NCBI RefSeq assembly: GCF_041296385.1 | Contig: NC_091016.1 | Location: 19,071,497 to 19,135,496 of the forward strand | Direction: 5' to 3' | DNA: 64,000 nt | Source of the DNA: Aphelocoma coerulescens | Taxonomy: Eukaryota > Chordata > Aves > Passeriformes > Corvidae | In this document: positions 33,931 through 45,269 of the stretch, piece after piece | How positions within the stretch are numbered: the stretch's first letter is position 1 | Layout of the letters: the number at the start of each line of letters is the position of its first letter | Made by a program: the position numbers and the translations under genes | Notes under the pieces: model-generated | Told to the model about the DNA's origin: nothing | Databases searched by the model: none | The model's input: only the letters and a program-made list of their open reading frames with translations

Positions 33931-35699
33931 GCAGGGAGAGGAGGACAAAGCATCTACAGGCAGATCTGTGGCCATCTGAGTTATTTGCAGAAATAAGAAC
34001 CATGCTGGGCTGATCCCTGGTCTGCCCCTTGGTTTTCACACTGGGAGAGGCACCCAGGCAGCACCTCTGAGCCAGGGAAGCCTCAGGCTCCTGCAGCAGG
34101 TCCAAACAGGCTGTGCTGAAGCCTGAGCTGCAGTTACAACATCTGTGGCTGAGAGAGACACTTGTCATCCCAGTAAATTCAATTAGTGATGCCTGAAGAT
34201 ATTTAGTTGAGACAGGAGCTGTACTAAAACTTTGTGCAATTACAGAGCCCAGCATCAGACTTTGTGAAAGCTGGGGGGAAAACCCAGTTCATTTATGTGT
34301 CAGCTGGTGCCTGTCTCAGGGTGGAGTGAACCCCAGCAGGGACTCCTGAGCATCCTTGTCAAGCTGTAAATTTGCTGCAGGCCCAGCTCTAGCCTGCTCC
34401 AGAAAGCAGACTCCGGGCCCTAAACAACTACCAGCAACCACCTTTTCTCCTGTCACCTCTCTCAGGTGTGATTCCTGAGCTCCCATCACTGGATTCATCA
34501 GAACGTTTCATTTCGGGACTCCCTCTTTGCATGTACCAATCTTTGCATGCTCTCTTCCAAAATGCAACGTGGCCTTTCCCCCAGGAGACTCTGTAGCAAG
34601 GTTGGTGGCTGGAGAAACCAGCTGGGAGCTAATCCCAACCAAAACACAAGCTTCACACATCGAGTCCAAACATTTCTGAAAGTTTGGGCATTTAAGGACA
34701 AATCAGACTGAGTTTTCCCTGGATAGAGAGCTGCATCAATATCCCTGCATGATGCATCCCTCCCTGCAAATTTTCTCTAGAAGCAGCCCTCTCTGGGGGT
34801 CAGGTTGGCACCCAAATTGCCCCATGGACACCTCCTCACGCTCAGCTGACCAATGGCTGGTAGTCCTCCTGCTCTGGAGACATCCTCCCTCAGGGTCTGT
34901 GCTACAGAGATTAAAAATAAATTAAGAAAAAGGATTATTGAAATTGTGTCTCCAAAGAGGAATATGAAATTGCACAGGCCATAATCCAGTTTGCCTCTTT
35001 TCCATCTCAATAAACCCCCTGTAAGGAACCATTATTATTGTTTGTCTGCATAAATTTGGGCAGGGCTGGGATCAACTCAGTCCTTGCAGCCACCTGTCCC
35101 CAGGCTGCAGTGGAAAGGCACAAGCTCATTATTCCTTTGGGCTCCTGACAGCCCTTCTCCCCACCCCACAGGGAGGACACCCCCTGTACTTGGCAGCCCC
35201 AGGGAGCTGGGACCAGCTGTGGGCACACCAGGCATCTGGATCTCCCTGGCCTTTGGCACCTGTCAGATGCACTTGATGATCAGTGGTTATTTAATGAGAA
35301 TACATGGAGCTGCTGGGACTGCAGGCAAATGATAAAGGTAAGGCTTTTGTGTCCCAAGGTTTAAAAATAAAATGCAATTTCAGCAGCCATTGCAGGAGAA
35401 GGATGTGCCTTGTGAACCTGACCAGGAGATGTGGGGCCAGGGGAGGAGGAGCTGCTGTGGAAGCTGAGTTATCAGCAGAGAGGACTGATGGGAGCAGAAA
35501 AATGTACTCAAACATCTCTGCCAGGACCAACTCTTCCAAATAAATTACCTTGCTCAGGAAATGTGCAGTGGGCAGGCCAGCCCCACAGCTATGTTTGAAT
35601 CAGTCCTTTTCCTTGTTTGCTGTGGGACAGAGCCTGATCCCAGAGAGGCCAGGGATGCTGGCCAGTGCATCCATCCATGTGGTGGTGGGTTGGGTCTTT

Positions 35700-35704
35700 G
35701 AGCC
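35700..35704. repeat. Target-site duplication, left copy (GAGCC)
   Basis: GAGCC directly precedes the LTR that starts TGCTGGGG and recurs directly after its CA end at 36665-36669. Confidence 0.55.
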
Positions 35705-36664
35705 TGCTGGGGTTTTAGGAGCTCTCCTGGTTTTTCTTCTGTTAAAGGAATTTTGCCCATGCATGTTGCTAGGGGAGAAAATGGCTGGGTACATAAGAAA
35801 AACAAAAGAGCTGGCTACTCTTTTGTTTTCACCTTGAGTGTGTGGGGGCAGTGCAGTTCGGTCTCCAGCGTTAGGACAGAGAGGGAGTCTGCTTTCTTCA
35901 GGCTGGTTTTTTTTTTTTTTCCTTCTGCTGGAGAAGCCCCGGGATCCCAAGCCCGCCTTCCCTGCCCCGCTCCAAGCCGGGCTGTGACCGCCCTGCCCCA
36001 CCGCTGCTTCGAGCCTTCGCCACGTTGTAGCCGTGCTCGCCCTGCCTGCCCAGACCTCCGGGGGGTTCCCCGCTTGGATACATCTCGTCTGCCACCCGGG
36101 ATTTGTGCTCATCCCTGCCGTTCCAGCCTCTTGTTCCAGCCTCTTGTTCCAGCCTGCCGTTCCAGCCTGCTGCTCCAGCCTGCTGTTCCCGAGGGTCCGG
36201 CCGGACACCGGGATCGGCTGCCCAGGGGTTTGTGAAGCTTCTTTGTCCCATCCCTTCCCGGGATCCCAGGGCACCGGTGCCGCGTGCTCCCCGAGCTCGC
36301 TCCGGAGCGCCCCCTGCAGCCGCGGGGGAACCATCGCACCTGCCCTGCTCACCGGGAGCCGCCAGCGCCCCTGCCGGCTGCGAGCGGAACTGCACCCGAG
36401 GGGAAAGGGCCTGACAGCCGAGAAGGCCGGGACTGGGTTTGGGATTGTTTGCTGTTACTGCCATAGTTATTGGTGTTTGTTTGACTGGTTATACACATAT
36501 AGATATATAACAGTAAAGAACTGTTATTCCTATTTCCCACATCTTTGCCTAAAAGCCCCCTTGATTTCAAAATTATAATAACTCGGAGGGAAGGGGGTTG
36601 CATCTACCATTCCAAGGGAGGCTTCTGCCTTCCTTAGCAGACACCTGTCTTTCAAACCAAGACA
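35705..36664 (+). mobile_element. Solo LTR, about 960 bp, with internal 13-bp tandem repeat
   Basis: The best-supported boundaries are TGCTGGGGTTTTAGGAGC at 35705 and ...TTTCAAACCAAGACA at 36664, with a 5-bp duplication GAGCC. The centre is GC- and CpG-rich (35930-36420) while the ends are AT-richer, as in long avian retroviral LTRs. AGTAAA, a variant polyadenylation signal, occurs near the right end. The element is drawn on the + strand because of that signal; the orientation is not certain. An alternative boundary pair (35666 and 36672, duplication GCCAG) also fits TG...CA rules. I recognise the right end as typical of songbird LTRs, but no library search was possible. Confidence 0.65.
36120..36184. 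repeat. 13-bp minisatellite inside the solo LTR
   Basis: Five tandem units of the pattern GTTCCAGCCTSYY, the last beginning GCTCC. Copies differ at the last three positions. Likely variable in number between LTR copies. Confidence 0.85.
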
Positions 36665-36669
36665 GAGCC
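36665..36669. repeat. Target-site duplication, right copy (GAGCC)
   Basis: Matches 35700-35704. Confidence 0.55.
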
Positions 36670-39533
36670 TCAGCCAGTGACATTGCTGGAAACAGAGAGC
36701 AGGTGGCACTCAGGTGCTTGGCCAGTGAGAGCCCAGGACTGATCCAGTGCCACCAGTGCCATGGGTAGACTTTGCAGTGACCACAGAGATCCCACAGACA
36801 AGAAGTAAGAGTGTGATGGGAGAACATCCTCCTGTGGTTTATGTTAAACCACCAAGGTTCACACTGAAGGTAGGACTGAGATTCTGCACAACACAGGTGA
36901 ATGCCTTACCAGTGCCCTGGGCCCACAGCACAGATGTGACCACTGGTGTTCACCTCCTGGTCCTTCTGCAGGGGTCTGTCCATCTCCAGGCATGGGGAAT
37001 AGGATCCCAGCTTGTGGCTGACTGCAGAGCTCCACCTGGAGCACCACCACGGTGCCTGCACCTGCCTGCATTCCTCTGTCCTATCCCTGAACTCTTCTGT
37101 CTGACCTCTTCCTGTGCTGCCCCACAACATTGCTGCTCCTCAGAGCTCAGCAGGATCCTCCTCTCAAGCCTTGGTTTATACCACCTGGAGCAGTTGGGAT
37201 GCTCCACTGCTCCTGTAGGTAACCTCCACCCTGACTTCCATGGGGGAGAATTTTCTTCAGAAACACACAAAAATACCAACGAGAAAGCCCTTTCTGACCA
37301 AGCTTTTCCAAACCATAACAAAGCATGGAAGCTCCAGGTGGATCAGAGGGAGCCCCTGGCAGCGCAGCATTTGAATCTGTACCATTGCTCTGCAAACCTC
37401 GCCGAGAGGGACGTCAGCCCTGGCTGCGATGGGTCACTAACTTAGCAGCTCTGGGCAATTTACCCCTCTGTAGTTTTAGTGTCTGCCAAGTGGTAGGCAG
37501 AGCTCAGAGCTCGTGTGAATCATGTGAAGCCAAGGACCAAAACGTTACTGAGGATGATGTGGCAGGAGCACACAGCCACTGGGGCCATGGCCAGTCTCGG
37601 GACAGGCTGAGTGTCCAGGTTCTGCTCTCTGCCCTGGGCAGACACGTCCACCAACCCATCTGCAGGAAGGCAGAATCTGGTCCAGGGCACAGCATTCAGG
37701 ATCTTAAAAAGGTAAATGCCAGTGTGGACACTGCACAAACACAGCATGGGGTAAGAGCCTCTGTTTGCCTACGCTGCCCTGAGTAAACCAGGGCACTGAG
37801 CTGAGCTCCCCAGCACCACAGGCAAACAAATTCCCCTATAATAGCAGAAACTGAGAAAACAAAGATTATCTGTTATTTCCTCCCACCTGCTCCAGTTCCC
37901 TAAAAATAACCCTCGTTAACCATGTCTATCCAAGCAAAGTGGCAGAAACACCCCTCCAGCTGCTGGCTCACCTCTCCAGTCTGACCAGGGTGGCTGTGGG
38001 CCACTGCTGATGCACTGCAGCTTCCCCACTGTGACGACACCTGGGGGGCTGTGGGGTGGCACAGCTGCTCCTGAAGGCTGGGCACCCAGCGTAGTGGAGA
38101 GGAGCCTGCCCTGAGTTTCCCTGGTGCTGAGGAGCAGGCACAAAGCTCGTGTGCCACCAGCACTGACAGCAGGGCTCAGCACAGGGAGCACAAACCAGCC
38201 TCCATGTCTGGGACCAGCCAAGGACTACTCTGACCCTGAAGGAAATCAAGCATTTTTAGTGCTTCTATGCCCTGTAAAGGAGGATAAATCTCACAAGTGT
38301 TGAGGTTTCACACTCAGAGGGAAAATGGTGCAAAAAGGAGGTTGACTTTACAATACAGTGGTTTTGGCATGGATTGGGGGCCTTCTTCCTCCTTTAGGCT
38401 CAACATCCAACACCATAGCCAAAGTTTAAAGGAGTTTAGCACAGAGTGGATTTTGCCTTTTCTGAGGCAATGGCTATCAGAGCACAGCATCACCACGCCA
38501 GCCAGAGCTGGAAAGGCACATGGGAGCCTTCTGACCTTGGCTCCCTGAGCCACCCAATGATGTTCTTCTGCAGCCGAGTCATATTTTTAGGTCCTTCTCC
38601 CTGCTGATTCATTAGTGGAGCTAATGTTCTCCAAACTGCTGGGCTTCTGACCCTTGAGGTGTGTACGCCATGCACTCCTGATAAATATAGACCACTTCAA
38701 TTACATAATAAGCAGCACCCGTCCTCCCTGCGGGCAGGCGGGGACTGGGAACTGAAATGCCTCTGCCAAGGGTGTGAATGGAAGCCTCACTCTTCATTTT
38801 CTTTCCATTGTCTTCTGTTTTCAATGACTTCCTGCTGCATCATCTTAACGAGTGACTCAGTAAGGGTCGATGGTCCTGGAAGTGCTCCAGGTTCAGGGCG
38901 ACCTCTCTGCTCTGCCCACCACTGCCGGTGTGCAGGGCAAGGCCCCGCTTTCTAATCTTCCCCTCTGCTCTGGGAGATATGGTAGAGTGGAAGGACTAGG
39001 ATTTGGAGACACTGAGCTAAAAGGTGGGTTCGTTTCCTACCGGGATGTGTCAGAGCATTTGGCAGACAAGGGGTAACCAAAGGATTTTATACCGAGGGGT
39101 GAAATGGTCTGTCCCTGGAAAAGGCAGCTGGCTTAGCTAACAGAGCAGCAAAAGCACCTCCCTGTGTGCTGTGTCAGTACAAAAGGCTTCAAAAGTCCAT
39201 GTGCTTGGCAATTAAGACATCTTGGTATCAAGTAGTGAGACATCAGTGGAGTCGGGCTGTGATCTTACAAGATGAATGTCTGATAACTTTAGGACTTAGA
39301 TGTGACTGCAATGGCTGAGAGGCAAAACGCAGAGTAATCATTAAAAAAAGCATTCAAAGTACAGTGTGAAGCACATTACTAATAGACTTGACAAATGCAT
39401 GCACAAGTGGGATGATTTCTTTTTGTGCCATGGTTTTTTAACCCCTGGCCTCTGGTTCCTTGTGGCACTTGCAGTAAGACCCCCATGGAGAGGACCCAAG
39501 GAAAGCAGGTCCACCCCAGAGCAGGAGGTTTCT
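36670..39533. other. Intergenic region, no gene recognised
   Basis: About 2.9 kb. The longest open frame (36747-37445, 232 codons) has no domain or composition typical of a protein and starts just beyond the LTR; I treat it as chance. Confidence 0.45.
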
Positions 39534-39538
39534 TTCCC
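39534..39538. repeat. Target-site duplication, left copy (TTCCC)
   Basis: TTCCC directly precedes the LTR and recurs at 39837-39841. Confidence 0.65.
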
Positions 39539-39836
39539 TGAGAATGCAAGGTTATTACTGCAGGCCTGGTTCCTATGGTATAGCACCGTGTCCCGCAGCC
39601 ATAGGGAGGAGGAGGAGGAGAAGATCCAGCAGGCAGGAGTTGTGCAGCAAGATTGATTTATTTAATTATTTTACAAACTCTTTTATAGACTTTTTTCTTC
39701 ATAGCCTAATTGGACAAAGGGCCAGCCACCCCTTGGGGGTGATTGGCTAAAATCCTAAAACATCCATTGTCAAAATATTTTTCTACTATACCACAAACAA
39801 GACTTTTCAAGGTTGCAGGTGTCTGGGTTGTTTACA
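39539..39836 (-). mobile_element. Solo LTR, - strand, 298 bp, with complete promoter layout
   Basis: On the - strand it starts TGTAAACAACCC and ends GCATTCTCA, flanked by a 5-bp duplication (TTCCC on +). Within it, in - strand order, are CCAAT boxes (complement at 39741-39745 and 39709-39713), a TATAAA box (39682-39687) and an AATAAA signal (39657-39662). The final 100 or so bases form R-U5. This order and spacing are those of a compact retroviral promoter/terminator. No internal region is attached. The purine run near 39604-39620 is a (GGA)n stretch inside U5. Confidence 0.75.
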
Positions 39837-39841
39837 TTCCC
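39837..39841. repeat. Target-site duplication, right copy (TTCCC)
   Basis: Matches 39534-39538. Confidence 0.65.
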
Positions 39842-42800
39842 TGCCACCTCTTCTATAAGAGAGAAAAGTCTCTCACGGACTTAGAAAATAACAAGAAAAT
39901 CCTCGCTAGCAGCATTTTTGTATCTACACAAGCCTTGTATTATTCAGAGAGAGAAGGAGCTGTTCCCACCAGCTGCACCCAGGGCTGCCATGGTTTGGTG
40001 TCGCTCAGCCAGGCTGGCTGCGAGCAGCGTCATGATGGCAGAGGGCTGTCAAAGCTCGAGTGATATTTATGACAAGGACCACTCTACCTATATTTGCTGT
40101 TCCTGCTGTGCCAGCATCCAGCGTGTCCTGTAATAACTTTAATAGCTTTTATGGAATGGCTGGGAATGATGAAGCTAATTCAAGGTAAGGTATTTAACCT
40201 CTCTAGTTTTATTCCTGTTTTTATTTGACCTCTACCAGCTTCTCTCACTGTTGGATTCAGGCTGGAGCAGGGCAGAAGACTCGTCTCAAAGCGGTGGGAT
40301 CTGCTCTGACCTTCACCTAAGCAAATAGCTGTGCTTTTGCTCCTGGACTGTGCCTCTCCTGACATGCTGTGGCTGCCACTGGGCACCACCTGCGGAGATG
40401 TCTCCAGTTCTCCTGAACCACCTGGGATGCAGGAAGTGTGTGACACATGCCACTGGACAGTGGCAGAGCCAACAGTAGAGCCCAAGGTCTTTGCCCCAAG
40501 GTCCACAGTCCCCCCATGGGACCAAAGGTCTGGGGCCTATCCCAGCCTGCAGCAGAGGACACCAAGCCTCATCACTCCTTGCCTGCAGTGCCCTCCTCTA
40601 CCTCCTGTCCTTAAATGATGCAGAAAGTCTGCTAAGGACTTTCCTGCTGGAAGAACTCAGCAGGAAGCAGCTAATGCAACCTCTCTTGTTCATCCACAGG
40701 ACTGATGTCCAACGGGTAATAAAACCACAGGCTCCTTTCTCATTAGTCCCTAATTATGCTCTCTCTCACTCACAAAGCACTTTCCGTCATTAGCAGTGGA
40801 AAACTGAGAGCCTGCCTTTAACCTTCACATGTTGTGAAGAGGCAGACCTGAACACCTTGCTGTGATCTTGCATAAAACATCTCCTTGTGCAGCCTCTCAG
40901 GGGCCCCTGGAAAAGAATCTCCTTTTCCCGAGCGCAGGCAGAAAGCAAAACCTCTAAAGGAGCACAGCATCGGTAGTGAGAAGTTGGAGATTTCCACTGG
41001 GTGTGACACTTGACCACTGAGTGACCACGGGATGAGGCTTGCCCTTGCCCTGTTGCAAGGACCCCATGATGGACCACAGAGGCCTGAGCCAGCTGCCCTG
41101 CCCCTGGTGGCTCATCCCAGTGCGGGAGTAGAGAAGGAGACCAGACTGTTCTGAGAGCTTCAACACCTTAATTTAAAGCCAGGCTGGGCATGAAGGCTGA
41201 GGCACCCCGTGTTCTGAGACCACAACATCCCTCACGTGGTGCAGGAGCCGGAACTGTGAGAGAGCAGAGATCACAGAACATCAGCCCTGCTCCCCGTCGC
41301 GTCAGACAAAGCCCCACCAAATCAGTAGGATGAAGCCTCTGGGGGTGGGTGTGCTGGGGACATGGTAGGGACAGGCCCAGGCAGGCAGCTGGGTTACTGT
41401 AGCCGGAATATCTGTGCCAGCCCTCACTGCAGATATTATCCTGCTGCATCCTGCACTGTCCTGCCCACGATAGGGGGGACTTACTCCCAGCCGAGGCCTT
41501 GGGAGCCAGGAATAATCCCTGTCCCAGACGGACATGCAGCATCAAACCCACAGGTGAGTGCTAGAGCCTGATACCAGACAGCCCTGGCTTGCAGTAAGTG
41601 CTGCCTGTCTGCCCCCACCCTTGGCCCACACCACTCACAGCACCTCTGATAAGACCACCAAGGCCACCTGAGGGCTGTCGGTCAGCACGTCCTTTCCCAA
41701 GCAGCTGCACCTTTCCCAAGTGCTCCTCTCTGGCTTCCCAGCTGCTGGCTGAAGCTCTGGGATCCTGTGGGATGATGCTCAGTGTCCCTTTGTGTTGGCC
41801 GTGAGGATCTCACACTGTTCGTGCAGATGAAGCAGCTGGCAGATGGCCACACAGGAGCCCAGTGTGGGTGAGGAACTGGATCCAGTCCCTCTCCTTGTGC
41901 GTCTCTCCAGGGACAGACAAGTGCAAGGAGCCTGCAGTGTCAAGCAGCCCTCAACTCCTGCCTCGTGAACCTGGCCAGCACAGCCCGATCCATGTAGGAC
42001 AGTGGCTCCAGGATCACTGTTCTCCCGCTTTAAGCAACTGAGGGTCCTTGGAGGGAGAGAGGAGAAGGAAGGCATAGAGCAATAAAGGAATCAGAGAAGC
42101 TTTGTTTGCTGCCAAAAGAGGTTGTTTAGAACATTCCCTTTAAATGCTGCTTCTGCTCCTGCAGGGATTGGTGTTAAGGCGTGTAAGAAGTAGCACAAGT
42201 TCAGATCCTGACCTGCCCATGTCCAGGACTGTGCATGGTTGTCTGATCCACAGGTGCTGGAAGGTTTCCCTGCTGTGACCTTGAGACTGACCCGCTGACT
42301 CTGATGATTTGTGCCTGTCACAAAGCACCAAGGAAAACCCTGGGAAAGTGGGGACCTTTGCTTAGGTAGCTATGTAAAGGGCACTTGAGTGAAGTGAATT
42401 CAGAGCTGAGTTTCAGAGAACTCTTTGAACAGCACTGGCAGGGAGTGCAAAGCTGTAGGAGGAAAATGTGGGGACCTACCAGCAGGCAGAATATCTTCGC
42501 TTGAATAATTTCAGTGGATAACCAGGAAGGGAAACTGTGCTGGTGGGGAGGGGGATGATGAGGCAGCTCCTTGCCAGGAAGGTGAGGGAGCACGTGGCTG
42601 CCAGGCAAAACATGGATTGTATAAGGCAACCCTGTTACAAGTGATGTTGCAAGCTTCCCTGGAAAGGTGAGTAGCTTCCCAGCCTGCCAGTGGGAATCTT
42701 ACTGACAGTGAGGAATTATTCTATCCTTAAAGAACCCAGGGTCTTGCACAACTGCCAGGAAAAGAAGCAAGAGGAGCCATTTGCATGTCTTTAAACCCAG

Positions 42801-45269
42801 GACATCAAGTGAGCAACTTGAGCACAGAGGAGACAGCACCCCGAGTAGCTACAGGGACACCCGGGCAATGCCAGCACTGGTGGGCAACCTGTCAGGTAAG
42901 AACAGAGAGGCTCCTCCTGGGGCAGTCCAACCATCCTGCTGGGAGCCACCCTATGGAGGATGTTCTTTCTCTGCTCACTTTCTCAAAGGCTGCGTAAGTA
43001 AAGAAGTGTTTTAGCACAGACCTTTTCCTCCAGCCTCTAAGACAGGATGACACCCCAACAGCTGTACCCAGCACCGGGAGGAGCCAACACTTTCTCTAGC
43101 ACCTCTATCCTGTTATCCCTTACATTTCCCTCCCCCTTGGGTTCAGTGTTATCTACATCCATTCCTCTGGCTCACTGGCCACCCAGCAGTTCAGAGAGCA
43201 GAGCGAGCCTTAAAGGCAGGGAAAGAAATAGTGCAGGGGGGCAGAGGGCAAGACCCAGCAGCGGTGTTATTGTCAGGTTACGGCTCCACAGAAAGCAGTG
43301 CCTCCTGCTCCTCCCACAGCATCTCCTTGTGCTCTCATACCCTACAGCAGCTTATCCTCCTCTGTGTCCTGGGGGTGCACAAGCAATGCTGAGGCCTGAG
43401 CCCCTTTAGCTCTTCTCTCTGGTAAGGCTGAAGGTGCTTCTTGGCTCCCTGCAGCTGTGGGTGAAGGGGTCCTCACCTCCTCCCTCAGACAAGCAAGGTG
43501 GAGAGAGAAATCTAGGGAAGAGGCTGCTGACCACCAAAACCATTAACTTACCTGCACCTGCACCTCTGCATCTCTCATGCAGCCCAGCACAAAGCATCTT
43601 AGATGCAGCAAACACTCTCCCATCTTCTACTGAGAGCAGCAATGCCCACCTGAGAAATGCACACAGTTCTGTTCAAACTCTTCCTGTCAGTCTCCTGCAT
43701 GTCCCACCACCAGAGAAACAGTCCTCCCAGATGAAGACCTCCAGAAAAGGGGATGACAAACCATCTGGAGGCCCTACTGTAATAGAACAAAGACATCTAC
43801 TTAAAAACTTGGGGCCTGATAGCCACTCCTGATAAAACTGCTTGCCCAGAGGCAGAGCAAGGACAGAGGCAAACTCTCTCCCCCTCAACGTGCCTCAGCC
43901 CAAGCCCTCTAGGGTGAAAGTCACCTTTAATGTTATAAGCACAGGCCATGCTCCCTGCTCCCAGGAGCAATTTCTGGTTGAGATTCTGTGTGATTCAAAG
44001 TTCTCAGGAAGTAAGACCACCTTTTCTCCACAGTACTGAACTGCAAAGGAGGGGTTTGGGGCAGCTGGAAAGTGAAAGCTTTGGCCTCCATTACTAATGC
44101 TTTCTGTAAGGACAGGCAAAACAGAGAAATACATTTTTTAATTGCATATTTGTGAGGAAACCAAGAGGAAGGGACAGCCACATTTCCAAAGTGCCAAGCC
44201 ATTCATTTTGACTTCGGGAACTCATTTGAATGCTCTGAGAATCCACAGACATGGCCAATATCATCTCCAGCTGCGCTATCTGCTACCAGGGTCTCCGTTT
44301 CTTTTTTCTGACACAGGATACCTGCTGGAGATGTGGGTCTTTCCCTAGGGCCATTATGGCAAGGCTATTCCCAACTGGGTAATGAGGAGCTGAGAAACAC
44401 AGTCCTTGTGCCTCCACACTGGATTAGCACTCAAGCAATGGAGAGAGAAACCAAGGGGCCTGTGACCTGAAGTTACATGAAAAAAAGGTCCTCTAAGAAC
44501 ATGAACCTTGCCGTAGATCATTTCTCGTGTCAGTAATTACATGGGAGGTAACAGGATATGGCTAAAATGGAGGACTTACCCACCTACCACTACCTAAGAC
44601 AAGCTACTCTTTAACAATCCTGGTTAAGCAGCACAGCAAGGCTGAAGCTGAGCTGTGGTTCTTCTACACTCAAAGGTTTCTGTGCCCCTTTATGTAGATG
44701 CTGAAAAGGCTGGCAGAGAAATTCTCCTATATTTTACAGCTAGTTGTGAGAGTCTCCTTTCTCATGCAAGCTAGCTGTAAACAGTGTAGGGGGTTTTTGT
44801 AAACCAAGACTTTTATCTCACAGGTGCAAACTTGTTATGCACAGTCTTGTTCTCCACACTGAAGAAAATATTTTGAAATAGGGGTCGTAGCATTCAGCCA
44901 ATCACTCTGGGAGGTGTATGGTCAATACGTGTCAACATGGTCAGTACCCAAAAATGTAATTTCTCTATTGCAAACCAAGTTATACAAACGAGGTGATAAT
45001 TAATTAAATAACCCCATTTATCCTGGACTTCTGTGTCGTTCTTCGCACTGTCCCTGCGGACAACAGCGACACCTTCACATGAAGAAGCTGGAAGGGAGGG
45101 TAGAGCCAGATGCCCCTTCCCAGCCTCCCATGGAGTGATGGGGGATTCTTCTTCCCTCAACAGCCACAAACCACGAGTCGAGCATCGAAATGGACACCAG
45201 TCTGCCTGAGCCAGTCAGCCATATGACTGAAGACAAGTGCAGTAAAAAGAAAAGAGCAAAATTAAACAC
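39842..45269. other. Intergenic region between the converging genes
   Basis: About 5.4 kb without a supported exon, repeat or RNA gene. Many short overlapping open frames are present in its GC-richer part (40-44 kb), none with recognisable domains. Confidence 0.5.

Larger units (their letters stand above)
30219..35699. other. Intergenic region, no gene recognised
   Basis: About 5.5 kb with no supported gene. It contains a 25-base T run at 31342-31366 and a candidate conserved block at 33540-33930. Open frames in the 31.8-33.3 kb part are overlapping shadows without family features. Confidence 0.5.

Noticed and set aside
35600..36578. Open frames up to 250 codons on both strands
   Set aside because: They fall in the CpG-rich centre of the solo LTR and its 13-bp repeats; the repeated EQ/AGT/GW peptides are translation of the minisatellite.
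36747..37445. 232-codon + strand frame
   Set aside because: No domain, no splice or promoter context, unstable composition; it looks like chance in GC-moderate intergenic DNA.
44880..45170. Possible LTR-like stretch near the LCLAT1 3' end
   Set aside because: I could not find paired TG...CA ends with a duplication, nor a promoter array.
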